Assembly: GCA_903875445.1 (NCBI GenBank) | Contig: CAIQWD010000068.1 | Location: 62,001-126,000, forward strand | Length of the DNA: 64,000 nt | Source of the DNA: an uncultured delta proteobacterium | Lineage (GTDB): Bacteria; Desulfobacterota; Desulfobulbia; Desulfobulbales; Desulfocapsaceae | Direction: 5' to 3' | Shown: in pieces, positions 15,590 through 26,071 of the stretch | Position numbering within the stretch: position 1 is the first letter of the stretch | Layout: the number at the start of each line of letters is the position of its first letter | Notes under the pieces: generated by a model | Told to the model about the DNA's origin: nothing | Database searches by the model: none | The model's input: only the letters and a program-made list of their open reading frames with translations | Translations under genes and position numbers: made by a program

Positions 15590-15625
15590 TGTGTGCTCCT
15601 CAAAAGAGAGTGAAAGTTTATCGGT

Positions 15626-16474
15626 TCAATACTGGTAGAAACCACGGCCGCTCTTGCGTCCCAGCCACCCGGACTCGACATAGAGGCGGAGCAGCGGGCA
15701 GGGCCGGTACTTGGGATCGCCGAGACCGTAGTGCAGGGTTTCGAGAATGGCGAGACAGGTGTCGAGACCAATGAGATCGGCGAGAGTCAGCGGCCCCATG
15801 GGATGATTCATACCAAGCTTCATCACCGTATCGATGGCTTCCCTGGTGCCGGTCCCCTGGTAGAGACAGAAAATCGCTTCGTTGATCATCGGTAAAAGGA
15901 TGCGGTTGGCGATGAACCCCGGGAAATCGCCGGCCTCCGCCGGAATTTTGCCGAGCTTTTTCGCCAGTTCGACGGTTGTCTGGTGGGTTTCCTCAGAGGT
16001 GGCCAGGCCCTTGATTATCTCGACCAGTTGCATGACCGGCACCGGGTTCATGAAATGCATGCCGATAACCTTGTCGGGCCTGCCGGTGCGCGCCCCGATC
16101 CGGCCGATGGGAATGGACGAGGTGTTGCTGGCGAGAATGGTATGGGTTGGGCAGATCTCGTCCAGGCGTTTAAAGAGTTCGAACTTGATCTCCTCTTTCT
16201 CCGAGGCGGCCTCGACCACGAAATCAACACCTTGCATGTTGGCGAGATCAGTGCTCGGGGTGATTCTGGCGAGGATGTCGTCCATCCTCTCGGCGGTGAG
16301 TTTACCCTTCTCCAGCTGCCGCAGGAGGTTTTTGCCGATGTTGTCCTTGCCGCGGCTGGCGTACTCCAAGGTGATGTCGTGCATGATGACGTTCAGGCCG
16401 CTGGCCGCCGCCACCTGGGCGATGCCGCTGCCCATCTGACCGGCGCCGATGACACCGAAATTTTTAATGTTCAT
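15626..16474 (-). CDS. hbd: 3-hydroxybutyryl-CoA dehydrogenase
   Basis: The 282-residue protein has the Rossmann motif GVIGAGQMGSGIAQVAA for NAD and the signature HFMNPVPVMQLVEII. The C-terminal segment is NHPMGPLTLADLIGLDT. It oxidises 3-hydroxyacyl-CoA to 3-ketoacyl-CoA or the reverse. Length and motifs match the single-function Hbd family. AAGGAG precedes the ATG. It lies 19 bases from the thiolase upstream, whose product is its reaction partner. Confidence 0.95.
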   Translation of the reverse strand: MNIKNFGVIGAGQMGSGIAQVAAASGLNVIMHDITLEYASRGKDNIGKNLLRQLEKGKLTAERMDDILARITPSTDLANMQGVDFVVEAASEKEEIKFELFKRLDEICPTHTILASNTSSIPIGRIGARTGRPDKVIGMHFMNPVPVMQLVEIIKGLATSEETHQTTVELAKKLGKIPAEAGDFPGFIANRILLPMINEAIFCLYQGTGTREAIDTVMKLGMNHPMGPLTLADLIGLDTCLAILETLHYGLGDPKYRPCPLLRLYVESGWLGRKSGRGFYQY

Positions 16475-16493
16475 GATTGTCTCCTTTAAGTTG

Positions 16494-17779
<1,286 letters not shown>

Positions 17780-17783
<4 letters not shown>

Positions 17784-19483
17784 ATTGCCCGTGCTCCTTT
17801 TTCGTTATCAAAAGTTGCGGCAGCACCGTCAAGGGCCCGGTCCACCGGTGGATTGTCCTGTGGGCCATGCCAGGCCATGTCGCCATCCAATACCCTTTGC
17901 CATTCCTGATGGCGCAGCTTGGCCTTCATAGTCTTGCCGGTGGCGGTCTTCGGCAGCTGGCCGAATTCGACGATGGCCGGGGCATGAGCATCGGTGCCCT
18001 GTCGCCGGCAGAAATCGATCAGCTCGTCCTCGGTGAGGGTGGCACCGTCCTTCATCATGACGAAGGCCTTGGGCACCTCGCCCTGCCATTGGTCGGGGGT
18101 GGAGACAACCGCTACTTCCAGCACCTCGGGGTGACGATAGATGATCTCTTCGATCTCCATCGAAGGGATGGTCGCCCCAGCGCGAACAATGCCGTCGTTG
18201 AGCCGATCGACGATCTGGATGTAGCCGTCCGGGTGCACCACCGCCAGGTCGCCGCTGTGAAACCAGCCGTCGCGAAAGACCTCGGCGGTCGCTTCCGGGT
18301 CTTTATAATAACCGAGCATGACATTGTTGCCGCGCATGACCACCTCGCCGATTGCCCGACCGTCGCTGGCCACCGGCAACTGGGTTTCTCGGTCCAGCAC
18401 CGCCATATGCCGGCTGACGATATAGGGCACGCCCTGCCTGGCCTTCATCTTCGAGACGTTTTCCGGGTCGAGTTCGACCCACTGCGATTGCCAGGCACAG
18501 ACGCTGTGCGGGCCGTGTAGTTCGGTCAGGCCGTAGACATGGATAACGTTGGCGCCGATCTCTTCCATCCCCCGGATGACCGCCGGCGTAGGTGCGGCAC
18601 CGGCGGTAATGACCTGCAAGGGTCGACGCAATTTAACCAGGGTTCCGCCGGGGTGATTGATCATCGCCAAGAGCACGGTGGGTGCGGCGCAGAGGTGCGT
18701 AACCCCTTCCTTCTCGATCAGGTGGAAAATTTCGGCAGGCTGACGGCCGCGCAGACAGACATGGGTACCGCCGATCGCCGTTACCGCCCAGGGAAAACCC
18801 CAGCCGTTGCAGTGAAACATCGGCAGAGTCCAGAGATAGACGGTCTCGGAGCCGAGCCCGGCTTCGATGATCTCGCCCAGGACGTGCAGATAGGTGGCGC
18901 GATGGCTGTACATCACCCCTTTGGGGCGGCCGGTGGTGCCGGAGGTGTAATTGATGGAAATCAGCTGATTTTCGTCCCGGATGCCGGGGTCAGGTGCGGC
19001 ATCGCCGCCGCCGGCGAGAAACAACTCGTACCGGTAACCGTCGATCGGACTGGTGCAAGTACGGTCGAAGATATTGACAAAGAATTGCACGCAGGACAGT
19101 TCTGCCCGCACCTGCTGCAACTTGCCGGCAAACTCGCTGTCGACGAAGACCGCCTTGGCCTCGGAGTGATTGATGATATAGGCGAACTCCGGCCCGGACA
19201 GTTCGCTGTTGACCGCCACCAGGACCGCGCCGATCAGCGGAATGGCGAAATGCGCCTCCAGCAGCGGCGGGGTATTGGGGCAGATAAAGATCACCTTGTC
19301 GCCGGCGGCAATGCCACGGTCGCGCAAGGCATTGGCCAACCGGTGCACTCTGGCCCGGAGGTCCGCGTAGGTATACTGGCTGCTTCCATAGCGCACCGCC
19401 ACCTTATGCGGATAGACCGCGGCACTGCGCTCAAGGAAGGTGACAGGGCTGAGGATGTCGGAATTCACAGGTGACTGTAACAT
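17780..19483 (-). CDS. AMP-forming acyl-CoA synthetase
   Basis: The 567-residue protein starts at the ATG after AAGGAG; the open frame runs 28 codons further without a start signal. It has the adenylate-forming motif ISINYTSGTTGRPKGVMYSH, the core motif GWFHSGDLAVVHPDGYIQIVDR and the C-terminal LPKTATGKTMKAKLR with the catalytic lysine. It activates a short- or medium-chain fatty acid to the CoA thioester. It is the first gene of the operon running to etfA and overlaps the thiolase by four bases. An operator-like motif lies 137 bases upstream. Confidence 0.93.
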
Positions 19484-19619
19484 AATGGCAAGACTCCTTG
19501 GCTTGGGATCGGGACGCGGCATGGCAAAGGCAAAACCCGTCGCGCACGACCCTAAATACAAGGGCAAGAGTATTGGATGGGAGGGATTTACACAATCGGG
19601 CGAAAACCGATTTGCGTCC

Positions 19620-19654
19620 GGGCAAAAATCCGAGGTCGGCTAGGTTATCAACCT
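19620..19654 (-). promoter_or_regulatory. Operator-like motif before the acyl-CoA synthetase operon
   Basis: On the plus strand CCGAGGTCGGC (19630-19640) is followed by the perfect inverted repeat AGGTT-ATC-AACCT (19642-19654). A very similar arrangement occurs at 24256-24289 before the CoA-transferase. The shared pattern is GGG, an A-rich stretch, CCGAGG-C-G, then TAGGTT-N3-AACCT. The rest of the gap 19484-19764 shows no gene. It is probably a regulator site; the neighbouring LuxR-type response regulator is the obvious local candidate. Confidence 0.55.
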
Positions 19655-19764
19655 ATGAGGTGGGCGGTGCTGGGAATATCGCTGCCGAAGAACAGTACCA
19701 AGCAGCAGACTCCTCATACATACTTTCACCAAAGCAATGGAGCTGAAGATTTTTTACCGGTCTC

Positions 19765-20430
19765 TCAATGCTGGATCTGTTCCAACCAGTGCACGGCAAA
19801 CTTCACCAGGCCGGTGAAATGCTTGAGGTTCAGTTTTTCCTTGATGTTTTCCCGGTAGGTGCCGATGGTTTTGATCGACAGGTGCAGGCGATCGGCGATC
19901 TCCTTGGTGGAAAACCCTTCGCCGATCAGTCGCAAGACCTCCAGCTCACGGTTGGTAAGAATGTCGAGCGGGCTGGTCGAATCGCCGCTCTGGGAGGAGG
20001 TGGTCAGGCGTTTGAAGACCTTTTCCTTGACGCTGCTGCTGGCGTAGATATCTCCGGCCAAGACCCGACGGATGGCCTCGACCACCGAGGCAATGGCCTC
20101 CTGCTTCATGATATAGCCGCTCGCTCCGGCCATCAGCGCCCGTTCGGCATAGAGCGATTCGTCGTACATCGACAGAACCAGCATCGGCAGACCGCTGAAA
20201 TGTTTTTTGATCTCCTGCACGAGGTCGATGCCGTTGCCGTCTTTCAGCGAGATATCGATGATGGCCAGATCCGGCTGGTGCTGCTTGATCGCCGGGCAGG
20301 CCTTCTTCGCCGATTCGACACTGGCGCAGACCAGCAGATCGTCCTCCTTGTTGATCAACTCGCTCATGCCGAGGCAAAAAATCGGATGATCGTCGATGAT
20401 CAAGACCTTACGCTTCTCCGGTTGGGCCAT
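19765..20430 (-). CDS. NarL/LuxR-family response regulator
   Basis: The 221-residue protein has a receiver domain with acidic pocket DD (residues 13-14), phospho-acceptor D59 in LAIIDIS and the conserved Lys in GYIMKQE. A LuxR-type HTH follows (LTNRELEVLRLIGEGFSTKEIADRL cut by a short linker). It is the partner of the kinase gene 20408-22654, which overlaps its start by 23 bases. Sitting inside the acyl-CoA gene block, it probably controls these genes, possibly through the AGGTT-N3-AACCT motifs. GGGGAG precedes the ATG. Confidence 0.93.
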   Translation of the reverse strand: MAQPEKRKVLIIDDHPIFCLGMSELINKEDDLLVCASVESAKKACPAIKQHQPDLAIIDISLKDGNGIDLVQEIKKHFSGLPMLVLSMYDESLYAERALMAGASGYIMKQEAIASVVEAIRRVLAGDIYASSSVKEKVFKRLTTSSQSGDSTSPLDILTNRELEVLRLIGEGFSTKEIADRLHLSIKTIGTYRENIKEKLNLKHFTGLVKFAVHWLEQIQH

Positions 20431-22654
20431 GGGGGCTCCCTGGGGTGATGGACTGTTGTCCCGTTATTGCCCATTTCATGGAGACATGAATGGTTGTGCC
20501 GCGTCCCGGAGCGCTGTCGATGGCGATAAAGGCGCCGATCACCAGAACCCGGTATTTCATAATCTGCAGGCCGATGCCGCCTGCCTTGCCGTCGTTTTCG
20601 ATGCCGCAGCCGTCGTCGGCGATCTTCAGATGCAGATAGCCCGCGTCCTCGAAAAGGGATATTTCGATGACCGTAGCACCGGCATGGCGGACCGCATTGT
20701 TGACCGCTTCCTGGGCAATATAATACAAATGGGTGGCGAGTGCATTGTCGGTGATGACCAAAGCCTCGTCTCCTGAAAAAATGCAGGAGATGCTGCTCGC
20801 AAGACTGCTGTTGGCGGCAAGGTCGCGCAAGGCAGCAAACAGACCGTGCGCCACCAGATGCACCGGACAGAGCCCGCGCGCAAGGCCCCGCGCCTTGGCG
20901 GTCGCCTCGCCGATGAGGGCGATGATCCGGTCGGCAAGCTCCGTGTCGCTGCTGCCGTCTTTTTCGATGCGATGCCTCAGCACCGCCGTCAGGCCGGCAA
21001 TGCCGATGAGGTGCGGGCACAGATCGTCGTGCATGTCCTGGCCGATGGTCTGGCGGACGTTGTCGCCGATGTCCATGAGCTGTTTCGTCAGCCCCTTGGT
21101 CTCGGTAATGTCGCGAAGGATGATGACGCTGCCCACCAGGGTGTCGCTGTTGTCGCGGTAGGCGGCGCCGCTGATGCTGACGGTAAGGATCGTGCCGTCT
21201 TTCGCGGTACGTTTGGTCTCGGTGACGGGCAGCACCGTTCCGGTCTGAATGGCCTGGATCATGATAGCGGTCTCGGGCCAGTTTTCTTCGGGCACGAAAT
21301 GGTCCATTTTGCGACCGACGCTCTCTTCCAGGCTCCAGCCGAAGACCTTGTGGAAGGCCGGATTGAAGTAGACGACCCGTCCCTGCATGTCGTAGACGAC
21401 GATCGGATCGGCCGCCGCCTCCATCACCGAGCGATACCGTTCCTCGCTCTCCCGCAGACTGTTTTCCACCTCCCGCCGCACCTCGATCTCCTGCTTGAGG
21501 CTGCTGCTGTAGGTTTCGAGCTGCGCCATGAATTTATTGAAAAAATTTGCCAGGGTGCCGATCTCGTCGCGGCCGGTGGCATCCATGCGCAGCCGGAAAT
21601 TACCGGTACTGGCCAGTTCGAAAAATTGCATCAGCCGCTGCAGGGGATCGGTTATCGACCCGCTGAGCCTTGCGGTCAGCAGCAGGACGAGCAGCAGGGT
21701 AAGGACAAAGATGGCCAACAGGACCAGACCGGCAGTGTGCAACGGATAGTAGAACTCGTCGAGATAGCTGGAGGAACCGACGATCCAGTCGTAGTCGTCG
21801 ATGGAGTTGAAGAGGCAAAGCTTGTCGCGCAACTTGTCCTCTCCGGGATTCTTCCACGGGTAGATTATCCGGCCGCTCTTCCGGGCGACCATTTCGCTTA
21901 AGAAATCCTTGGGGAACTCTCCGCTCATGAGGATGTTGACGCCTTCGAGCTTCGGGTGGATGATCGCCGTGCCGTCTTTGGCAATGACAAAGGAATAGCC
22001 GGTCTTACCGAAACGCAGGTCCAGTACACTTTTTTTGAAATCGTCGACATTGACCAGATCCTTGAACTCCGAACGGTAAGCGGAGACGGAAATGATCCAG
22101 TCCCATGGCTCGAAATGCACCATGTAGAGGCCCTTCGCCCGGGCCTTCGTTTCTCCCGGATTTTGCCAGTCGTATTCGAGATAACCCTTTTTTTTCCGCA
22201 TCTGGTCGCGGACGAAGGTGTATTCCGAGACATCGCTCAAAAGAAGCTGGCTTTGCGGATGGACGGTGACAATGCCGTTGCTGTCGAGGCAATAGATGTA
22301 TCCGGACTGGCCGATGGACTGACTGAGCAGCAGGCGGGATGCCCGGTCCTTGGCCTCCTGTTCGCTGATTTCGCCGCGGACGAATTCGTCGTAGGTGGCG
22401 CGAACAATCTCGTGGTTTTTCTCGGCCACCGCCCGCAGGTAGTTTTTCGTGGAGACGGCGGCGGAGGCCTTCACCAGGTTGTAGATCGCCGTCGTGGTAT
22501 TCTGCAGTTCGCTTTCGATATTGGCGGTAATGGCGTCGCGCAGGATGCTGTAGACGATGGAAAAGGCGATGAGGAGCGCCAGAAAGAAGAGCAGCGAATA
22601 GCTGAGGAGGAGCTTATGACGAATGCGCATATCGGAAAACATCGGCGGGCTCAC
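20408..22654 (-). CDS. Sensor histidine kinase, double Cache-HAMP-PAS-HisKA_3
   Basis: The 748-residue protein has a TM helix (about 14-36) and a long extracytoplasmic region with two Cache-type halves (about 75-200 and 205-300). The phrases YLEYDWQNPGETKARAK and RIIYPWKNPGEDKLRDK mirror each other. A second TM (about 308-328), HAMP, PAS (about 400-520) and a HisKA_3 phospho-acceptor H542 in GQDMHDDLCPH follow. The ATPase domain has an N-box with NAVRHAG and DDGCGI. Cache domains sense small organic acids, so a fatty or organic acid ligand is a reasonable guess given the neighbours. GTG start after GGAAAG. Confidence 0.93.
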   Translation of the reverse strand: MSPPMFSDMRIRHKLLLSYSLLFFLALLIAFSIVYSILRDAITANIESELQNTTTAIYNLVKASAAVSTKNYLRAVAEKNHEIVRATYDEFVRGEISEQEAKDRASRLLLSQSIGQSGYIYCLDSNGIVTVHPQSQLLLSDVSEYTFVRDQMRKKKGYLEYDWQNPGETKARAKGLYMVHFEPWDWIISVSAYRSEFKDLVNVDDFKKSVLDLRFGKTGYSFVIAKDGTAIIHPKLEGVNILMSGEFPKDFLSEMVARKSGRIIYPWKNPGEDKLRDKLCLFNSIDDYDWIVGSSSYLDEFYYPLHTAGLVLLAIFVLTLLLVLLLTARLSGSITDPLQRLMQFFELASTGNFRLRMDATGRDEIGTLANFFNKFMAQLETYSSSLKQEIEVRREVENSLRESEERYRSVMEAAADPIVVYDMQGRVVYFNPAFHKVFGWSLEESVGRKMDHFVPEENWPETAIMIQAIQTGTVLPVTETKRTAKDGTILTVSISGAAYRDNSDTLVGSVIILRDITETKGLTKQLMDIGDNVRQTIGQDMHDDLCPHLIGIAGLTAVLRHRIEKDGSSDTELADRIIALIGEATAKARGLARGLCPVHLVAHGLFAALRDLAANSSLASSISCIFSGDEALVITDNALATHLYYIAQEAVNNAVRHAGATVIEISLFEDAGYLHLKIADDGCGIENDGKAGGIGLQIMKYRVLVIGAFIAIDSAPGRGTTIHVSMKWAITGQQSITPGSPHGPTGEA

Positions 22655-22792
22655 TTCTTTCCGGTTGACCCGAGGGCGGAGGACAAAATTCGGTTTCTTC
22701 TGTGGTGAACAATATACCTTGGAAACACCAACTTGCCCTAAAAAACTGTCTTTCCGCCCCCCGTCAAGGTTTTCGGCGCCCTGCCGCCCTTT

Positions 22793-24118
22793 TCACATAA
22801 GAAGTTTCATGCTTTTTGCCTGGTCCAGCAGTTCCTCGCGGAAGTCGGGATGGGCGATGGAGATCAGCGCCTGGGCCCGCTCCCAGGTCGATTTGCCCTT
22901 CAAATTGACCAAGCCGTATTCGGTGACCACGTAGTTGACCACGACCCGCGGCAAGGTGGTGATGGTGCCGGGTTCGAGGAAGGGCCGGATGCGCGAGGTC
23001 TTGTTGCCCGCCCGGTCTTCCTTGCAACTAGAGAGACAGATCATGGCCTTGCCGCCTTTCGAATGGTAGCAGCCGTAGGTGTAGTCGAGTTGGCCGCCGG
23101 TGCCGGAGATATGCCGGGTGCCGTGCGATTCCGAGCTTACCTGGCCGAACAGGTCGATCTCGATGGCGTTATTGATGGCTATGGCTCGGTCGTTGATGGC
23201 GATATTCTCCAGCCTGTTGGTGTAATCCACCGGAAAGCTGCTGCACGACGGGTTGCGATCGAGAAAATCGTAGAGTTTTTTCGAACCGAGGGCGAAGGTG
23301 TAGACGAATTTGCCGATATTTTTCTTCTTCTTGGCATTGGAGATGCACCCCGCCTCGTACATATCGACAAAACTGTCGCAGAGCATCTCGGTATGCACCC
23401 CGAGGTCGCGCAGGTTGGAGGCGGCGATCAGTTTGCCGATGGCATTCGGCATGGCGCCGATCCCGAGCTGCAGACAGGCGCCATTTTCGATCTGCGCCAC
23501 GACGATTTCGGCGATCTGCTGATCGACGTCGCTGATCTTCGGCTCGGGCAGGCTGAACATGGTTTCATTGCTGCTTTCGATAATGGCATCCACCTCGGAG
23601 ATATGGACCTGTTCCGCGTTGCCGCCGTGGCAATAAGGCACATTTTCGTTAACCTCGACGATCACCTTTTTGGCAGAAGCGATCTGGGCGTGGGTAAAGG
23701 AATTGGACACACCGAAATTGAAAAAACCCTTATTATCCATCGGCGTGGTCCGCAGCATCATGACATCGGTACAAATGTCCTGTTTGTTATAGTAGCCGGG
23801 GCCTTCATGATAAAATAAGGGGATATAGTCGCAGACATTGCGATCGTGGAGTTTGCGGTCGCCGCCGGTGAAATGCCAGCTGTTGTATTTGAAACTGCGG
23901 CCTTCCGGATCGGCCTCGGCAACTGCGGCAATCCCTGGAAAACCGAGAGCCCTGATCTTCACATCGGCGACCTCGCCCGCTCTTTTCGCCAGTTCCCGAT
24001 CAAGGGTGATGGGGGTGGCGAGGAAACAGCCGTAGTCAACCCAGTCGCCGGAGTGTATCAATCCCACGGCTTCGGTCGGGGACATCAGTCTGCTGTTGTA
24101 TGCGTTCATATAATCCAT
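22793..24118 (-). CDS. Acetyl-CoA hydrolase/CoA-transferase family (butyryl-CoA:acetate or 4-hydroxybutyrate type)
   Basis: The 441-residue protein has the two-domain fold of this family. The likely CoA-carrying Glu is E244 in LGVHTEMLCDSF, the position equivalent to the catalytic Glu of 4-hydroxybutyrate CoA-transferase. The glycine-rich CoA loop is HISGTGGQLDYTYG. It would exchange CoA between acyl-CoA and acetate, completing the fatty acid/acyl-CoA cycle with the synthetase operon. GGAGGG precedes the ATG. An operator-like motif shared with that operon lies upstream. Substrate is not decided by sequence. Confidence 0.92.
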   Translation of the reverse strand: MDYMNAYNSRLMSPTEAVGLIHSGDWVDYGCFLATPITLDRELAKRAGEVADVKIRALGFPGIAAVAEADPEGRSFKYNSWHFTGGDRKLHDRNVCDYIPLFYHEGPGYYNKQDICTDVMMLRTTPMDNKGFFNFGVSNSFTHAQIASAKKVIVEVNENVPYCHGGNAEQVHISEVDAIIESSNETMFSLPEPKISDVDQQIAEIVVAQIENGACLQLGIGAMPNAIGKLIAASNLRDLGVHTEMLCDSFVDMYEAGCISNAKKKKNIGKFVYTFALGSKKLYDFLDRNPSCSSFPVDYTNRLENIAINDRAIAINNAIEIDLFGQVSSESHGTRHISGTGGQLDYTYGCYHSKGGKAMICLSSCKEDRAGNKTSRIRPFLEPGTITTLPRVVVNYVVTEYGLVNLKGKSTWERAQALISIAHPDFREELLDQAKSMKLLM

Positions 24119-24255
24119 GGTCTTCCCTCCAAGATGTGTTCTGGCAAGTGAGTCGTCGCCGATATCGGCAAGAATGACCCTGTTCTACCGGTTGGTAGGG
24201 AGAATAGGCGATTCCCACCCATAGAAGCAATCGGCTGATGGAGGAATTTACTTTG

Positions 24256-24289
24256 GGGGAATAACCGAGGCCGAGTAGGTTCCGAACCT
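24256..24289 (-). promoter_or_regulatory. Operator-like motif before the CoA-transferase gene
   Basis: CCGAGGCCGAG (24265-24275) is followed by the perfect inverted repeat AGGTT-CCG-AACCT (24277-24289). It matches the order, spacing and much of the sequence of the motif at 19620-19654. The spacer differs, as expected of a protein-binding palindrome. It lies in the 268-base gap between the divergent CoA-transferase and thiol peroxidase genes, 138-171 bases before the CoA-transferase start. The rest of the gap holds no gene. Confidence 0.55.
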
Positions 24290-24386
24290 GGACCAGATTT
24301 TGTAATACCGCGAGGACATTGCAAAGAGGTATGGCGATGCTTATGAAATGATAGGAAGGATGTAGAGACTTCACAGGAGGTAAAAC

Positions 24387-25013
24387 ATGTTCAAACAAAT
24401 CTGTTTTTTCTCAGCTGGACTTACCCTTGCTCTCTTAGTCAGTGCCTGCGCAATAAAACAGGCCCCAATCGCTATCGATTCGGACAGTGTCACACCGGGA
24501 ACCCAGGTAGCCAGGCAAGGTGAGAAATTAGCTCTCACCGGCACCGGCCTCGAAGTTGGACAAAAATTGCCGGACACCAGCCTGGTTGACGCTGCAACAA
24601 TGAAGGCAGTCAACCTGAATGATTACCAGGGCAGCATTCTTTTCCTCAGTATCGTCCCATCCATCGATACAAAGGTTTGCGAGGCGCAAACCCATTATCT
24701 CGGAGAGCAGGGCGAGAAACTGCCGGCAGCAGTCAATCGGATCACCATAAGCCGTGACACCCCGTTCGCCCAGGCGCGGTTTGCAAGAGAAGCAAAACTT
24801 ACCGACATCCAATATCTTTCGGACTATAAAGAGGGGGCTTTTGGCCGGTCAATCGGCTTGCTCATCGACAGTTCGCGGCTTTTGGCCCGATCGGTTATCC
24901 TCGTTGACAGGCAAGGAATTGTTCAATACATCCAGGTAGTCCCGGATATTAGCCATTTGCCTGATATGGAAAAAGCCTTCAGTAAAGCCACAGCCTTGGC
25001 CAATTTCCCCTGA
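24387..25013 (+). CDS. tpx: Lipoprotein thiol peroxidase, one-Cys variant
   Basis: The 208-residue protein has a signal peptide ending in the lipobox LLVSAC (Cys 21), so it should be a membrane-anchored lipoprotein. The peroxiredoxin domain has the Tpx motif PSIDTKVCEAQT with peroxidatic C98. The usual resolving Cys in the PFAQKRFC-like segment is replaced by Ala (A133 in PFAQARFA), and no other Cys lies beyond the lipobox. It must use an external thiol. AGGAGGT precedes the ATG. It is divergent from the CoA-transferase. Confidence 0.9.
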   Translation: MFKQICFFSAGLTLALLVSACAIKQAPIAIDSDSVTPGTQVARQGEKLALTGTGLEVGQKLPDTSLVDAATMKAVNLNDYQGSILFLSIVPSIDTKVCEAQTHYLGEQGEKLPAAVNRITISRDTPFAQARFAREAKLTDIQYLSDYKEGAFGRSIGLLIDSSRLLARSVILVDRQGIVQYIQVVPDISHLPDMEKAFSKATALANFP

Positions 25014-25024
25014 GCCTGACCAGT

Positions 25025-25065
25025 AAAAAAAATCCCAGGTATTTTCCCCGACCGAGAACACCTGG
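25025..25065 (-). terminator. Terminator for the minus-strand HTH/DUF3047 genes
   Basis: Inverted repeat CCAGGT (25035-25040) with ACCTGG (25060-25065) plus inner pairs; on the minus strand it is followed by an eight-base T run (25032-25025). It lies between the converging thiol peroxidase and HTH genes and may serve both. Confidence 0.6.
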
Positions 25066-25118
25066 AAACTGATCCTACCTATCCGCCGAGTTTTCAATAC
25101 TGAGGTTTGAAAAAAGCT

Positions 25119-25316
25119 TCAGGCCATCTTGCCCTTATCGCGAAACTCATAAAGACAGCAGGGATCGATGAGTAATCTGCTCTTTCTCCGGATGGCACGC
25201 AATACCTCGTTTTCCACTAGTTGATAAATTACTTTCCGGCCTACTCCGAGGAATTTCGCAGCCTCAGGGACCGTTACCAGATCAGGCAGGACTTGATACG
25301 GCAATATTTTCTGCAT
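25119..25316 (-). CDS. Excisionase/MerR-like HTH DNA-binding protein
   Basis: The 65-residue protein contains LVTVPEAAKFLGVGRKVIYQ followed by LVENEVLRAIRRKSRLLID, the helix-turn-helix plus wing of the excisionase-type HTH_17 family. GGGAG lies before the ATG at 25316; a longer frame to 25490 is a shadow of the DUF3047 gene. It follows that gene by 14 bases on the same strand. Such proteins may be phage excisionases or small regulators. No integrase is nearby, so a regulatory role is more likely. Confidence 0.8.
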   Translation of the reverse strand: MQKILPYQVLPDLVTVPEAAKFLGVGRKVIYQLVENEVLRAIRRKSRLLIDPCCLYEFRDKGKMA

Positions 25317-25330
25317 GTCATTCTCCCAAA

Positions 25331-26008
25331 TCATTTTTCGGTCGACAGGGTGATATCGCCATACCAGGCGATGGCATTGCCGCCGGTATTGTCGGTATCG
25401 GTCATGATGGCGATGGCACTGGCCTCCCCCGGATCGGAACCGAATAGATTTTTGTAGTCGGTATAAATATCCCTTTCCTCGACTCGCCATTGTCCGGCTG
25501 CCGTGTCTCCGGACTCTACCGCCACCATCATTGCACTGGAAGTAAAGGCGTTGGCGATGGAATCGCCGGTCTTCAGGTAGTTTGCCCAGATGTAGTTAAT
25601 CGCTTTCGTCTGCCAGAAGTACTTGCCGGCGAATACCACATAGATCCGTGCTGCATAGTCATCTCCGGCTTTTGTGGTTTCATCGCCTCCCGGTATCGTA
25701 TGGTCAACTTTCCACGACCAGCGCAGATACCGATATTTTTGCGGATCGAAGCTGATTTTCTTGACCAAACCCGATGCCGCCGCCCGGCTGGTAGCTTGCA
25801 CAACGAGAGTACTATTATCCTTCGTGAGGCGATAGTCCGTCAAACCCTTAAAATTTTTTGCTTCCCAGCCAGTTAAACCCTCGGCAGCGAAACGACCGAC
25901 AGCCAATTCCTCTGCCGGAACAGGAGCCGCAGATATCAACCATATCAAGACGATGGTGCCGGCGATTCTTTTCTTCGGAAAATTTCTGTACCGACTGTTG
26001 TCGTGCAA
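25331..26008 (-). CDS. DUF3047 family exported protein
   Basis: The 225-residue protein is best started at the TTG (26008-26006) after GGAGGTGG; longer frames upstream lack a start signal. A hydrophobic signal segment (RIAGTIVLIWLISAAPVPAE) is followed by a mature domain. Conserved DUF3047 landmarks are RYLRWSWKVD, DDYAARIYVVF, IWANYL and ASAIAIMTDTDNTGG. The family is periplasmic or outer-membrane associated, with unknown function and a beta-rich fold. A Fur-box-like sequence lies 46 bases before the start. Confidence 0.85.
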   Translation of the reverse strand: MHDNSRYRNFPKKRIAGTIVLIWLISAAPVPAEELAVGRFAAEGLTGWEAKNFKGLTDYRLTKDNSTLVVQATSRAAASGLVKKISFDPQKYRYLRWSWKVDHTIPGGDETTKAGDDYAARIYVVFAGKYFWQTKAINYIWANYLKTGDSIANAFTSSAMMVAVESGDTAAGQWRVEERDIYTDYKNLFGSDPGEASAIAIMTDTDNTGGNAIAWYGDITLSTEK

Positions 26009-26053
26009 GCTCCACCTCCAATAATGATAAATATCATTTACACTCTCGCCTGA

Positions 26054-26071
26054 GATAATAATCATTGTTAT
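26054..26071. promoter_or_regulatory. Possible Fur-box-like site
   Basis: GATAATAATCATTGTTAT plus the next base matches the 19-bp Fur consensus at about 14 positions by my count. It lies in the divergent gap between the DUF3047 gene and the kinase gene 26265-27392. The gap is AT-rich, so a chance match is possible. Confidence 0.3.

Noticed and set aside
25119-25316. A prophage, suggested by the excisionase-like HTH protein
   Set aside because: No integrase, capsid, portal or lysis genes and no attachment-site repeats surround it; such HTH proteins are also common as free-standing regulators.
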